Source: Bacteroidales bacterium (GTDB taxonomy: Bacteria; Bacteroidota; Bacteroidia; Bacteroidales; UBA932). Taken from it: DNA of 43,909 nt. The stretch spans positions 1-43,909 of the forward strand of contig JAFURF010000068.1 in assembly GCA_017471965.1 (NCBI GenBank), given 5' to 3'. Each line of letters starts with the position of its first letter. The stretch's first letter is position 1. This document shows positions 1 to 8,014 of the stretch, piece by piece. The notes under the pieces were generated by a model, which searched no databases, had not been told where the DNA came from, and worked only from the letters and a program-made list of their open reading frames with translations. A program made the translations under genes and the position numbers.

Positions 1-391
1 CTGAAAGCTGTCCGGTCTTGGTGATGAATGCGAAACCCTTGATGCCGATGATGTCACCTATGTCGAGGAGTTTCTTCCATACGGTATTGTACATTGTCTT
101 GTCTTCTCCGGGACAGATCTCGTCGCGATTGACATAGACCTGGATACGGCCTGTCTCGTCCTGAATCTCGCCGAATGATGCCGCTCCCATGATGCGTCTT
201 GACATGATGCGTCCTGCGATGACTACATCCTGGAAGTTGCCTTTCTCTGCATCGTACTCTGCCTTGATCTGCTCTGCGGATGTGTTGATAGGGAAGAGTG
301 GTGCCGGATAAGGCTCGATTCCGAGTTCTCTGAGCTTAGCGAGCGATTCTCTTCTGAAAAGCTCCTGCTCGTTGAGGTCCATAATGCTCAT
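1..391 (-). CDS. lysS: Lysyl-tRNA synthetase, N-terminal part (cut by window edge)
   Basis: Translating the minus strand from the ATG at 391 gives MSIMDLNEQELFRRESLAKL, followed by a region that reads as the OB-fold anticodon-binding domain of class II lysyl-tRNA synthetase (GRIMSRRIMGAASFGEIQDE, then a segment ending KGFAFITKTGQ). About 130 codons are visible. The catalytic class II domain lies outside the window. The enzyme charges tRNA-Lys in the cytoplasm. It is transcribed away from recJ, and a Bacteroidetes-type -7 box lies at 478-485. The assignment rests on the recognisable N-terminal domain only, so a bifunctional or elongated form cannot be excluded. Confidence 0.9.
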   Translation of the reverse strand, partial: MSIMDLNEQELFRRESLAKLRELGIEPYPAPLFPINTSAEQIKAEYDAEKGNFQDVVIAGRIMSRRIMGAASFGEIQDETGRIQVYVNRDEICPGEDKTMYNTVWKKLLDIGDIIGIKGFAFITKTGQLS

Positions 392-477
392 AGTTATATT
401 CTTTTATTTGTTTGTTTCAGTCTTATGTCGTACGTTTCCGTATCTGTTGATGCATTTGGGTATGTACGACCAACCTA

Positions 478-485
478 CAAAGTTA
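478..485 (-). promoter_or_regulatory. lysS promoter, -7 box
   Basis: On the minus strand this reads TAACTTTG, an exact match to the Bacteroidetes TAnnTTTG -7 element, 86 bases before the lysS ATG. No TTG-type -33 box is visible at 19-23 bases upstream, so the call rests on the -7 box and its position. Confidence 0.55.
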
Positions 486-569
486 ACATATTTATCTTTA
501 CTATCGACGTATGATACCAAAATAATGTTATTGTAGGGCTCTTCCTATCGGAAATCCAAACAAAATACC

Positions 570-577
570 TATCTTTG
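570..577 (+). promoter_or_regulatory. recJ promoter, -7 box directly before the start codon
   Basis: TATCTTTG matches TAnnTTTG exactly and ends six bases before the recJ ATG at 584. Transcription normally begins about four to seven bases after this box, so the mRNA would start at or next to the ATG. A weaker match, TATCTTTA at 493-500, could give an ordinary leader instead. Confidence 0.5.
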
Positions 578-583
578 TTGGAT

Positions 584-2320
584 ATGGCAATAGTGAAGAA
601 ATGGAAATTACGCGAAGGCTCTGACCGTCAGACGGTGAGACAGCTTGCCTTTGAACTTGGAGTGGATCCCGTACTTGCGGAGCTTCTGGTTCAGAGGGGC
701 GTATGCACTTTCCAGCAGGCAAGGTCATTCTTCAGACCGGATCTTGCAGATCTTCACGACCCTTTCCTCATGACCGATATGGACAAGGCCGTGGAAAGAG
801 TGCATCAGGCAGTCATAAGCGGTGAGAAGATACTTGTCTATGGCGATTATGACGTTGACGGAACTACTGCAGTCTCGCTTGTGTATTCATTTCTTCGCCG
901 TCTCACACGTAATATCGATTTCTATATTCCTGAGCGCTATGACGAAGGTTATGGTGTGTCATACAAAGGAATAGACTGGGCTTCCGAGAATGGTTTCGGA
1001 CTTATCATCACCCTTGACTGCGGCATCAAGGCCAACGAAAAGGTGGAATATGCACGTGAAAGAGGTATCGAGATGATTATCTGCGACCATCATCTTCCTG
1101 AAAATGAACTTCCTAAGGCTGTAGCCGTGCTTGATCCTAAGAGAGAGGACTGCTTCTATCCTTTCGACGACCTCTCGGGATGCGGTGTGGGATTCAAGCT
1201 TGTACAGGCTTATTCGCAGAAATATAACATTCCTTTCGAGACCCTGATTCCTCTTCTGGATCTTCTGGTCGTGAGCATTGCTTCAGACCTTGTGTCTGTT
1301 ACAGATGAAAACAGGATTCTGGCTCATTTCGGTCTCAAGCAGCTCAACAGCCATCCTCGTGAAGGACTTCTCGCCATGATCCAGCTCTCCGGACTTGAAC
1401 CGAACCATCTCACCATCGATGACATCGTTTTCAAGATCGGTCCGAGAATCAATGCGGCAGGCCGAATGGAGTCTGGAAGAATAGCCGTAGAACTTCTTAC
1501 CGCCTCGGATGCCGCAACAGCTATCCGCATCGGTTCTGAAATCAATGAGCATAACAACGAAAGAAAGAATATAGACCGCAGGATCACTCAGGAGGCTCTC
1601 GATATGGTACGTTCCGGAAACTGCCTCAGCAGCGGCAATGCGACAATAGTTTATAACCCTCAGTGGCACAAGGGAGTCGTAGGAATCGTGGCATCCCGCC
1701 TTGTAGAAGCATTCTACAAGCCTACGATCGTTTTCACCCAGTCACAGGGAGGCCTTGTTACCGGCTCGGCGCGAAGCGTTCATGGCTTTGACCTATATGA
1801 TGCGATAGAGAGTTGTGCAGACCTTCTCGAAAATTTCGGCGGCCATCTTTATGCCGCTGGTCTGACACTTAGGGAAGAGAATCTTCATGCTTTCTGCGAA
1901 AGGATAGAAAAGGCTATTTCAGGCCGTATCATTCCGCAGATGCAGGTACCTGTGGTTGATATAGATGCCCGTCTGAACTTCTCGCAGATCACGCCGAAGT
2001 TCCTGCGTATCCTAAAGCAGTTCCAGCCTTTCGGTCCGGGCAACAGCGCCCCTGTATTCCTGACTGAAAATGTATATGACAACGGCATGGGCCGCAAGGT
2101 GGGCGCAGAAGGCGGTCACCTCAAGCTCGAACTCATTCAGGAGTCACACCCATACCATCACATATCCGCCATAGCCTTCAACATGGCCGATTTCTTCGAC
2201 CACATCAAGGCCGGTAACCCGATAGACGTCTGCTACTCCATCGTGGAAAACTACTACCGTGGCACCGCCAACACCCAGCTCCGCGTCAAAGATCTCCGCG
2301 AACGCGATGAACTGGTGTAG
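584..2320 (+). CDS. recJ: Single-stranded-DNA-specific 5'-3' exonuclease RecJ
   Basis: 578 residues, the usual RecJ length. The DHH phosphoesterase domain carries GDYDVDG at about residues 87-93 and DHH at 168-170, both metal-binding motifs. The DHHA1 domain carries GGH at 419-421, and a C-terminal OB-fold follows. RecJ degrades single-stranded DNA 5' to 3' in recombination (RecF pathway), mismatch repair and base-excision repair. The start is ATG 584 because the family N-terminus (KKWKLRE) begins directly after it; an in-frame TTG at 575 lies inside the -7 box and is unlikely. The last 35 bases overlap the 3' end of convergent aroK, and no terminator separates the two genes. Confidence 0.96.
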   Translation: MAIVKKWKLREGSDRQTVRQLAFELGVDPVLAELLVQRGVCTFQQARSFFRPDLADLHDPFLMTDMDKAVERVHQAVISGEKILVYGDYDVDGTTAVSLVYSFLRRLTRNIDFYIPERYDEGYGVSYKGIDWASENGFGLIITLDCGIKANEKVEYARERGIEMIICDHHLPENELPKAVAVLDPKREDCFYPFDDLSGCGVGFKLVQAYSQKYNIPFETLIPLLDLLVVSIASDLVSVTDENRILAHFGLKQLNSHPREGLLAMIQLSGLEPNHLTIDDIVFKIGPRINAAGRMESGRIAVELLTASDAATAIRIGSEINEHNNERKNIDRRITQEALDMVRSGNCLSSGNATIVYNPQWHKGVVGIVASRLVEAFYKPTIVFTQSQGGLVTGSARSVHGFDLYDAIESCADLLENFGGHLYAAGLTLREENLHAFCERIEKAISGRIIPQMQVPVVDIDARLNFSQITPKFLRILKQFQPFGPGNSAPVFLTENVYDNGMGRKVGAEGGHLKLELIQESHPYHHISAIAFNMADFFDHIKAGNPIDVCYSIVENYYRGTANTQLRVKDLRERDELV

Positions 2321-3002
2321 TCTGCTGCATTATTTCCTGCGCAATGGAATCGATTGACCTGCCGTCTGTGTCGATTATGACATGGGCGGTATTTTCGTAG
2401 GTTGATGATCGGAGCGCCATGAGTTCTGAGATGCGCTCCCGGAGACTAGTCCCGGAAAGAAGCGGTCGTCTCGAGGCTTCGCTTTCGAGATGGGCCACGA
2501 GGGTTTCCAACGATGCCTTAAGATATATGCAAAGAGTATTGCCATGAACCAGCTCCGCACACTCCGGAGTCATCACCGTCCCCCCGCCAAGCGCCAGGAT
2601 CAGCATTTCCTTACATAGATGTGTTTCATGTGGAGTATGCCTATTGTGTGGAAGAGGCATTTTGCCACCCCCGGCTAGGGGTCGTGAGCGACTGGGCAAA
2701 TAGTCCAGTGGACTTTTGCAGCGAGCAGCCTGCGGCAGCAGGACCGGCCGGGGCCCACGAAGTGGGAGGGGGCCTCTGGAACACTTAGGCATCGTAACAT
2801 GAAGCACATCGGATAAAACAGTCTTTTCAATATTCCGGAAAGCCGCCTCCCCGTCAGAAGCAAAAATCTCCGGAATGCTCCGCCCTTCCCGCTCTTCAAT
2901 CACTGAATCCAGATCCATAAAACGACAGCAGAGCAGCTCCGAGAGTTTCCTCCCGACACTGCTCTTGCCGCATCCCATAAATCCTGTCAGACTTATAATC
3001 AT
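2286..3002 (-). CDS. aroK: Shikimate kinase with an in-frame repeat-derived insertion
   Basis: 238 residues, against about 165-180 for the family. Shikimate kinase phosphorylates shikimate with ATP in aromatic amino acid synthesis. Visible motifs are the Walker A loop GFMGCGKSS (7-15), the shikimate-binding MDLD (29-32), FRNIE (55-59), LALGGGT (136-142) and the lid RRPLL (178-182). Residues about 69-128, between the helix ending SDVLH and the strand LILALGGG, have no counterpart in the family. They are rich in Pro, Gly, Arg and Leu and are encoded by the repeat copy at 2638-2791. Removing them restores normal spacing, so the flanking gene is intact and in frame. Activity is plausible because the insertion falls between secondary-structure elements, but this is inference. 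The 3' end overlaps recJ by 35 bases. Confidence 0.93.
   Translation of the reverse strand: MIISLTGFMGCGKSSVGRKLSELLCCRFMDLDSVIEEREGRSIPEIFASDGEAAFRNIEKTVLSDVLHVTMPKCSRGPLPLRGPRPVLLPQAARCKSPLDYLPSRSRPLAGGGKMPLPHNRHTPHETHLCKEMLILALGGGTVMTPECAELVHGNTLCIYLKASLETLVAHLESEASRRPLLSGTSLRERISELMALRSSTYENTAHVIIDTDGRSIDSIAQEIMQQTTPVHRVRGDL
2638..2791. repeat. Palindromic repeat element, long copy, inside aroK
   Basis: This 154-base segment begins TGCCT and ends AGGCA. Its first 44 bases (2638-2681) match 3033-3076 with two differences, and its last 38 bases (2754-2791) match 3083-3120 with three. Internal complementary pairs are AGAGGC with GCCTCT and the hairpin CCCACGAAGTGGG. A 72-base central module (2682-2753), itself rich in short hairpins such as GTCCAGTGGAC, replaces the six bases found in the other copy. 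CATG flanks the element at 2627-2630 and 2798-2801, a possible target duplication. If one CATG is counted the insertion is 171 bases (57 codons), matching the excess length of the kinase. Confidence 0.85.
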
Positions 3003-3121
3003 TATAGGTATCTTTTACTGGTGCAGGTTGTGTGCCTGTTGGGTGGAAGAGGCATTTTGCCACCCCCGGCTAGGGGGAGGGTCCCACAAAGTGGGAGGGG
3101 GCCTCTGGAACCCTCAGGCAT
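3002..3121 (-). CDS. Possible 39-codon ORF formed by the second repeat copy
   Basis: On the minus strand an ATG at 3121 opens a 39-residue frame beginning MPEGSRGPLPLCG. Its TAA overlaps the aroK start as TAATG at 3004-3000. The frame is the same one in which the long copy is read inside aroK: both contain SRGPLPL and PLAGGGKMPLP. It follows the parC stop by 9 bases. Nothing suggests a conserved protein, so this may be only an open repeat. The stop-start overlap would nevertheless permit translational coupling to aroK if it is translated. Confidence 0.25.
   Translation of the reverse strand: MPEGSRGPLPLCGTLPLAGGGKMPLPPNRHTTCTSKRYL
3033..3120. repeat. Palindromic repeat element, short copy, between parC and aroK
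   Basis: 88 bases with outer ends TGCCTG and CAGGCA as an inverted pair, an inner pair AGAGGC/GCCTCT, and two small hairpins, CCCCCGGCTAGGGGG and TCCCACAAAGTGGGA. It lacks the 72-base central module of the aroK copy; the net difference is 66 bases, a multiple of three. It fills most of the 128-base gap between the parC stop and the aroK start, where its structure could affect transcription or mRNA stability. Confidence 0.85.
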
Positions 3122-3130
3122 ACATCATGC

Positions 3131-5833
3131 TTAGAATAACGTCAGCTGCGTATCCTCGTCAAGCTCGATGTCGATAGGATCCTCCACATCGCTGTTGTCA
3201 ATCTCTCCGGCCACATTCTCAGCCTCAGATGCAGTCTGCTCGTCCTCGTCTCCCTCCTTGACAAGAGGCTCGATGAACCTCACGGACTTCACATCTAGGG
3301 CACTTACCTTCTTTCCCTTCGCCTGAAGACCTTTCTTTGCAATGAACTCCTCGGCGTCAACATTCTCAGGATCGCGGTTCGCGTTCTTTCCTCCGAATGT
3401 GATCTCGAACTGAGGATGCCTGTCCTCATTGATCTCCACAAGATATGATCCCTTTGCATCCGAAATGAAGCATACCGGAGTGTTGTCGCTTACATCGAAC
3501 GAGAACCTCTTCACATAGAACGAAGCCACAGCCTTGTCATAATACAGGACTGTATAGACCTTGTTCACGTCCAGTTTCTCTATCTTCAGAAGATCTCCCT
3601 GGTATCTGTTGCTCAAGTCGAATGTAGTGGTATAATATGTGCCGTCCCTGAAGATGGCGAGTATATGGTCTCCGGTATTGAACTGCCCGAGATACAGACC
3701 TCTGCTGTCTTCGTTGAGTCTCTGGATGTCCTCGTCGAACCAGATGTCCTTGCCACCGATTGTGGATATGCCCTTGGCCTTCAGGTTTATCTTCTGGATA
3801 GGGTTCTTCGACACGAGGTTTCCTCTTGAGGCTCGTCCCTTGATCAGGAGTTGGGAGAAGTCATACTCGTCTATGAGTTTCTTCAGTTTGGCGCGCTGCC
3901 TGAAATAGATCTTGACGGTCTCAGCCTCGCCGTTGTGGTTTACTGTGAGCCAGAGAATCTGCGAGCCAGGTGTTCCCTGAGTGATGTCATACTCCTTGTC
4001 GCGTGTGACGCTTGTCACAGCAAATCTCTTGGCATAACTTACGGCAGTCTTGCCCTCTCTATAGATCACATTATATATGGTCCTCTGGTCATTCCTGTCA
4101 AAAAGACCGACATACATGATGTCCTTTCCGAAGAATGCCTTGTCCGACACCTTTGTAACCACATATTTTCCATCCTTGTGGATGACGATTATCTCGGAAA
4201 GGTCCGAACAGTCGCAGATGAATTCGGCATTGTCCTCCTTCTTCAGGGCGATGCCGACGAATCCGTCTTCCTTGTTTGCATAGAGTTTGGCATTGTTGCT
4301 TACCACCCTTGTGGTTTCGATGTTCTCGAACTCCACGAGTTCGGTTAGACGAGGATATGCCTTTCCGTATTTCTTCTTGAGGTTCTTGAAATAGTTGATG
4401 GTAAAGTCGTTGAGATGGTCCAGATGGTTCTGTACCTCTTCCATTTCGTCTTCGATGCCGCGAAGTTTCTCTTCCACGGCCTTCACATCGAACTTGGATA
4501 TCTTGCGGACCGGCTTCTCTACGAGTTTGTGTATGTCTTCCATGAGGATAGGTCTCTTGAGAAGGCCCTGATATCTGAGCATCTCGTCGAATACCTCCTG
4601 CAACTGGTCTTCCCATGTCCTGGCATCGCCTTCGAGGATCTTGTATACCTTGTTCTCGAAGAAGATCTTCTCAAGTGAATTGTAATGCCAGTCGTTTTCC
4701 AGTTCGCTCAGTCTGATGGAGAGTTCCTGACCAAGAAGCGACTTCGTGTGCTCTGTGCTGTATCTGAGCATCTCATTCACGCTCAGCACCTGAGGCTTGT
4801 TGTCAAGGATGACGCATGTGTTCGGAGTGATCGATACCTCGCATGCAGTGAAGGCATAGAGTGCATCGATGGTCTTGTCCGGCGACACATCATTCGGAAG
4901 GTGGATGATGATGTTCACCTTGTCTGTAGTCAGGTCGTCGATCTTCTTGATCTTGATCTTTCCGCTTTCCTTGGCCTTGAGGATGGTCTCGATCACTACT
5001 GGAGTGGTCTTGCTGTATGGTACCTCGGTGATCGCAAGGGTGTTCTTGTCAATCTTCTCGATCTTTGCGCGTATCTTGATCTTTCCTCCTTTGCGCTTGC
5101 TGCTGTATTTCGAGCAGTCTGCGGCACCTCCTGTAAGGAAGTCAGGGAAGATCTCGAAATCCTTGCCCTGAAGGATCGCTATCGAGCAGTCGATGAGTTC
5201 GTTGAAGTTGTGAGGCAGAATCTTTGACGCGAATCCTGCTCCGATACCTTCGGTACCCTGAGCGAGGAGGATAGGGAACTTCACAGGAAGTTCTATCGGT
5301 TCCTGGTTTCGTCCGTCATACGAAGTCATCCAGTTGGTGGTCTTCGGGTTGAATACCACTTCCTTTCCAAACTTGCTCAGACGGGCCTCGATGTAACGGG
5401 GTGCCGCATTGGAGTCTCCGGTCAGGATATTACCCCAGTTTCCCTGACAGTCCACGAGATAGTTCCGCTGGCCGAGCCATATGAGGGCTCCGAGTATGGA
5501 CTGGTCTCCGTGAGGATGGAACTGCATCGCCTGCCCGACGATGTTGGCCACCTTCGTATAACTGCCGTCGTCCATCCTCCACATTGCGTGGAGAACACGT
5601 CTCTGTACAGGCTTGAGACCGTCGATCAGGTGAGGGACTGCCCTGTACAATACAGTGTAAGAGGAGTAGTCGATGTACCACTCCCTGAACATTCCCGATA
5701 ACTTGAATTTCCTGCTTCCTTCTCCAAGTAGACGGTCAAATCTGCCGCTTGGTGCGGCCTCACTCATATCCACTTCCTGATCTTCGCTTTCGTTGATTTC
5801 CTCCTCAGGAAGATCGATGTCCTCAAAACTCAT
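3131..5833 (-). CDS. parC: DNA topoisomerase IV subunit A
   Basis: 900 residues. Topoisomerase IV decatenates daughter chromosomes. After an acidic N-terminal stretch of about 40 residues come GLKPVQRR (72-79), HPHGD (106-110) in the quinolone-resistance region, and the catalytic tyrosine in AAPRYIEARLSK (Tyr147). A coiled tower region follows, then a C-terminal beta-propeller-like region with no recognisable GyrA box, which favours ParC over GyrA. The C-terminus is acidic. The start follows era by 40 bases on the same strand. The partner parE is not in the window. Confidence 0.93.
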   Translation of the reverse strand: MSFEDIDLPEEEINESEDQEVDMSEAAPSGRFDRLLGEGSRKFKLSGMFREWYIDYSSYTVLYRAVPHLIDGLKPVQRRVLHAMWRMDDGSYTKVANIVGQAMQFHPHGDQSILGALIWLGQRNYLVDCQGNWGNILTGDSNAAPRYIEARLSKFGKEVVFNPKTTNWMTSYDGRNQEPIELPVKFPILLAQGTEGIGAGFASKILPHNFNELIDCSIAILQGKDFEIFPDFLTGGAADCSKYSSKRKGGKIKIRAKIEKIDKNTLAITEVPYSKTTPVVIETILKAKESGKIKIKKIDDLTTDKVNIIIHLPNDVSPDKTIDALYAFTACEVSITPNTCVILDNKPQVLSVNEMLRYSTEHTKSLLGQELSIRLSELENDWHYNSLEKIFFENKVYKILEGDARTWEDQLQEVFDEMLRYQGLLKRPILMEDIHKLVEKPVRKISKFDVKAVEEKLRGIEDEMEEVQNHLDHLNDFTINYFKNLKKKYGKAYPRLTELVEFENIETTRVVSNNAKLYANKEDGFVGIALKKEDNAEFICDCSDLSEIIVIHKDGKYVVTKVSDKAFFGKDIMYVGLFDRNDQRTIYNVIYREGKTAVSYAKRFAVTSVTRDKEYDITQGTPGSQILWLTVNHNGEAETVKIYFRQRAKLKKLIDEYDFSQLLIKGRASRGNLVSKNPIQKINLKAKGISTIGGKDIWFDEDIQRLNEDSRGLYLGQFNTGDHILAIFRDGTYYTTTFDLSNRYQGDLLKIEKLDVNKVYTVLYYDKAVASFYVKRFSFDVSDNTPVCFISDAKGSYLVEINEDRHPQFEITFGGKNANRDPENVDAEEFIAKKGLQAKGKKVSALDVKSVRFIEPLVKEGDEDEQTASEAENVAGEIDNSDVEDPIDIELDEDTQLTLF

Positions 5834-5873
5834 GGTCTGTCAGTTGTTATAATGTTGGCGGTCCTGCCGCATC

Positions 5874-6770
5874 CTAATATTCGTATCCGAACTTTCTAAG
5901 TTCCTTCTTGCTTTCCCTCCAGTCAGGGTCTACCTTTACATAAAGACTGAGGAATACCTTCTTCTGGAAGAAGTCTTCCATGTCGATGCGTGCCTGGGTT
6001 CCCACCTTCTTCAGGGACTGTCCGCCCTTGCCGATGATGATGCCCTTCTGTGTGTCACGCATTACATATATCACCGCGCTTATGTCGTAGCGTTCTGCAC
6101 CTTCCTTGAATTCTTCAACCACCACTTCGCAACTGTACGGGATCTCTTCCTTGTAGTTGAGGAAGATCTTCTCTCTAACTATTTCAGATGCGAAGAACCT
6201 GAGGTTCTTGTCTGTGAAGACATCCTTGTCGTACCATGCCGGTGCTACTGGAAGATTTGCCACGATCGCGTCGAAGATGTTTTCAAGGTTGAATCTCTCC
6301 TGTGCCGATGCGGGAAAGATGATGGCCTTCGGAAGTTGTTCCTTCCACCACTGCATGAGTTCCATCACCTGATCCTGGCTGCTGATATCTATCTTGTTGA
6401 TTACCAGAACTACAGGGCAGTCTATCTTCTGCAGTTTCGCGATGTATTCTTCATTTTTGTCACCCTTTTCCACTGTGTCGGTCACATACAGGATGATGTC
6501 GGCGTCACCGATGGCGGTGTCCACGAAGTTCATCATGCTCTGCTGCAGACGGTAGTTGGGCTTGAGGATGCCGGGAGTGTCGGAATATACGATCTGGTAG
6601 TCCTCTCCGTTGACGATTCCCATGATCCTGTGCCGGGTCGTCTGGGCCTTTGCGGTCACAATGGAAAGTTTCTCGCCCACGAGCGCATTCATGAGCGTGG
6701 ATTTGCCCACATTCGGATTACCGATGATGTTGACAAATCCAGCGCGATGTCTTTTGTTGTTTTCAGTCAT
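5874..6770 (-). CDS. era: GTPase Era, 30S ribosomal subunit assembly
   Basis: 298 residues, the typical length. GTPase motifs are G1 GNPNVGKS (17-24), G3 DTPG (64-67) and G4 NKID (125-128). A C-terminal KH domain has IIIGKGGQSLKKVG around 244-257. Era binds the 3' end of 16S rRNA and helps mature the small subunit. The ATG at 6770 is five bases past the stop of the upstream pseudouridine synthase gene, so the two are probably cotranscribed and link ribosomal RNA processing steps. Confidence 0.97.
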   Translation of the reverse strand: MTENNKRHRAGFVNIIGNPNVGKSTLMNALVGEKLSIVTAKAQTTRHRIMGIVNGEDYQIVYSDTPGILKPNYRLQQSMMNFVDTAIGDADIILYVTDTVEKGDKNEEYIAKLQKIDCPVVLVINKIDISSQDQVMELMQWWKEQLPKAIIFPASAQERFNLENIFDAIVANLPVAPAWYDKDVFTDKNLRFFASEIVREKIFLNYKEEIPYSCEVVVEEFKEGAERYDISAVIYVMRDTQKGIIIGKGGQSLKKVGTQARIDMEDFFQKKVFLSLYVKVDPDWRESKKELRKFGYEY

Positions 6771-6775
6771 ATTGA

Positions 6776-8014
6776 TTACAGATATGCACCCATTCTGAGA
6801 AGGTTGGTCTCACCCTCTGAAAGGTAGCGCCATTCGCCTCTCTTGATTCCCTTCTTTGTGAGTCCTGCGAAATATACGCGGTCAAGGGCCTTCACCTCGT
6901 ATCCGAGGGATTCAAAGATCCTTCTCACGATACGGTTCTTTCCTGAATGGATTTCGATGCCGAGTTTGCGGTGGTCATCCTCTTCGATGTACTCGAGTGC
7001 GTCAGCAGCAATGGTTCCGTCGGAAAGTTCCACTCCGCTCAGGATCTTCTCGTAGTCCTCCATACGGAGTTTGCTGTCGAGGGATACCTGATAGATCTTC
7101 TTCTTGTCATAAGAAGGGTGAGTGAGTTTCTCTGCTATCTCACCGTCGTTGGTGAACATGAGGACACCTGTGGTATTCTTGTCAAGACGGCCTACCGGGA
7201 ATACTCTGGCAGGGCATCCTTTGAGAAGATCCATCACGGTCTTGTCTGCATGAGGGTCGCTTGCTGTGGTCACGTAGCCCTTAGGCTTGTTCATGATGAT
7301 GTATACCTTCTCTTCACCCTTCAGGCGCTCGCCGTTGAAGCGGATGTCGTCTGTGTAGATGTTCACCTTGGTGCCGAGTTCGGTGACTACCTCGCCGTTC
7401 ACTGTCACCACTCCAGCGAGGATGAGGTTGTCAGCCTCTCTTCTTGAGCATACGCCTGAGTTGGCGATGAACTTGTTGAGGCGTACCTCCTCCTTGATAG
7501 GAGCCTTTACTGTATCGTTGTCTGAGAAATTGCTGTTGTCGATCTGAGGCCTTCTGCTGATCATCTTGTTGATCCCGCTCTCCTCCTCATTGCGGAAGTA
7601 GTTGAGGTCCTTCCTGTTGTAACTCTTCCTTCCTGTGTTCTTGAAACCTGTCGACGGCTTCCTTCCGTAACTTCTTCTCTCGGAATTCTCACCGTATGAC
7701 CTTCTTTCTCCGCTGAACGGCTTCCTGTCTCCGCCGAATGATCTTCTTTCAGAGTTGTTTCCGTATGTCCTTCTTTCGGACCTTTCTCCATAAGGTCTTC
7801 TTTCAGGATTGTCTCCATATGACCTTCTTTCGCTGCTGCCGTACGGCTTCCTTTCAGAGTTTCCTCCGAAACTTCTGCGCTCGCCGCCATGGCTTCCATA
7901 GGACCTTCTCTCGGATCTTTCTCCGTAAGGTCTTCTGTCACTGTTTCTTCTCTCACCGTACTCTCTACGGCCTTCTGTTCTGCGGCCATTGCCGCCTCTT
8001 CTGTTGTCTTCCAT
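6776..8014 (-). CDS. 23S rRNA pseudouridine synthase, RluB/RsuA family, with long basic repeat N-terminus
   Basis: 412 residues. An S4 RNA-binding domain lies at about 176-235 (VRLNKFIANSGVCSRREA) and the RsuA/RluB catalytic domain carries GRLDKNTTG, with Asp278 as the expected catalytic residue. It isomerises a uridine in rRNA. The first ~135 residues are an imperfect repeat of Arg, Ser, Gly and Tyr (units such as SERRSYG, ERRPYGER, SERKPYG), far longer than in E. coli RluB. This region is probably disordered and RNA-binding by analogy with RGG-like tails. RluB rather than RluE or RsuA is the best guess, without proof. Confidence 0.9.
   Translation of the reverse strand: MEDNRRGGNGRRTEGRREYGERRNSDRRPYGERSERRSYGSHGGERRSFGGNSERKPYGSSERRSYGDNPERRPYGERSERRTYGNNSERRSFGGDRKPFSGERRSYGENSERRSYGRKPSTGFKNTGRKSYNRKDLNYFRNEEESGINKMISRRPQIDNSNFSDNDTVKAPIKEEVRLNKFIANSGVCSRREADNLILAGVVTVNGEVVTELGTKVNIYTDDIRFNGERLKGEEKVYIIMNKPKGYVTTASDPHADKTVMDLLKGCPARVFPVGRLDKNTTGVLMFTNDGEIAEKLTHPSYDKKKIYQVSLDSKLRMEDYEKILSGVELSDGTIAADALEYIEEDDHRKLGIEIHSGKNRIVRRIFESLGYEVKALDRVYFAGLTKKGIKRGEWRYLSEGETNLLRMGAYL
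7650..7969 (-). repeat. Imperfect in-gene tandem repeats coding (S)ER-R-x-(Y/F)-G units
   Basis: The coding strand repeats units of roughly 27-45 bases that encode about ten copies of an ERR-S/P/K-Y/F-G motif with varying linkers. Unit lengths vary by whole codons, consistent with slippage or recombination under frame selection. Confidence 0.7.

Noticed and set aside
4685-5227. Long antisense open frames opposite parC (180 and 165 codons)
   Set aside because: They arise from parC codon composition; the translated sequences show no domain or signal.
3131-5833. GyrA instead of ParC for the topoisomerase subunit
   Set aside because: No QRRGGRG-like GyrA box in the C-terminal region, and overall form matches Bacteroidetes topoisomerase IV subunit A.
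7561-7989. 142-codon frame within the pseudouridine synthase repeat region
   Set aside because: A shifted reading of the repetitive Arg/Ser/Gly codons; repeats stay open in several frames.
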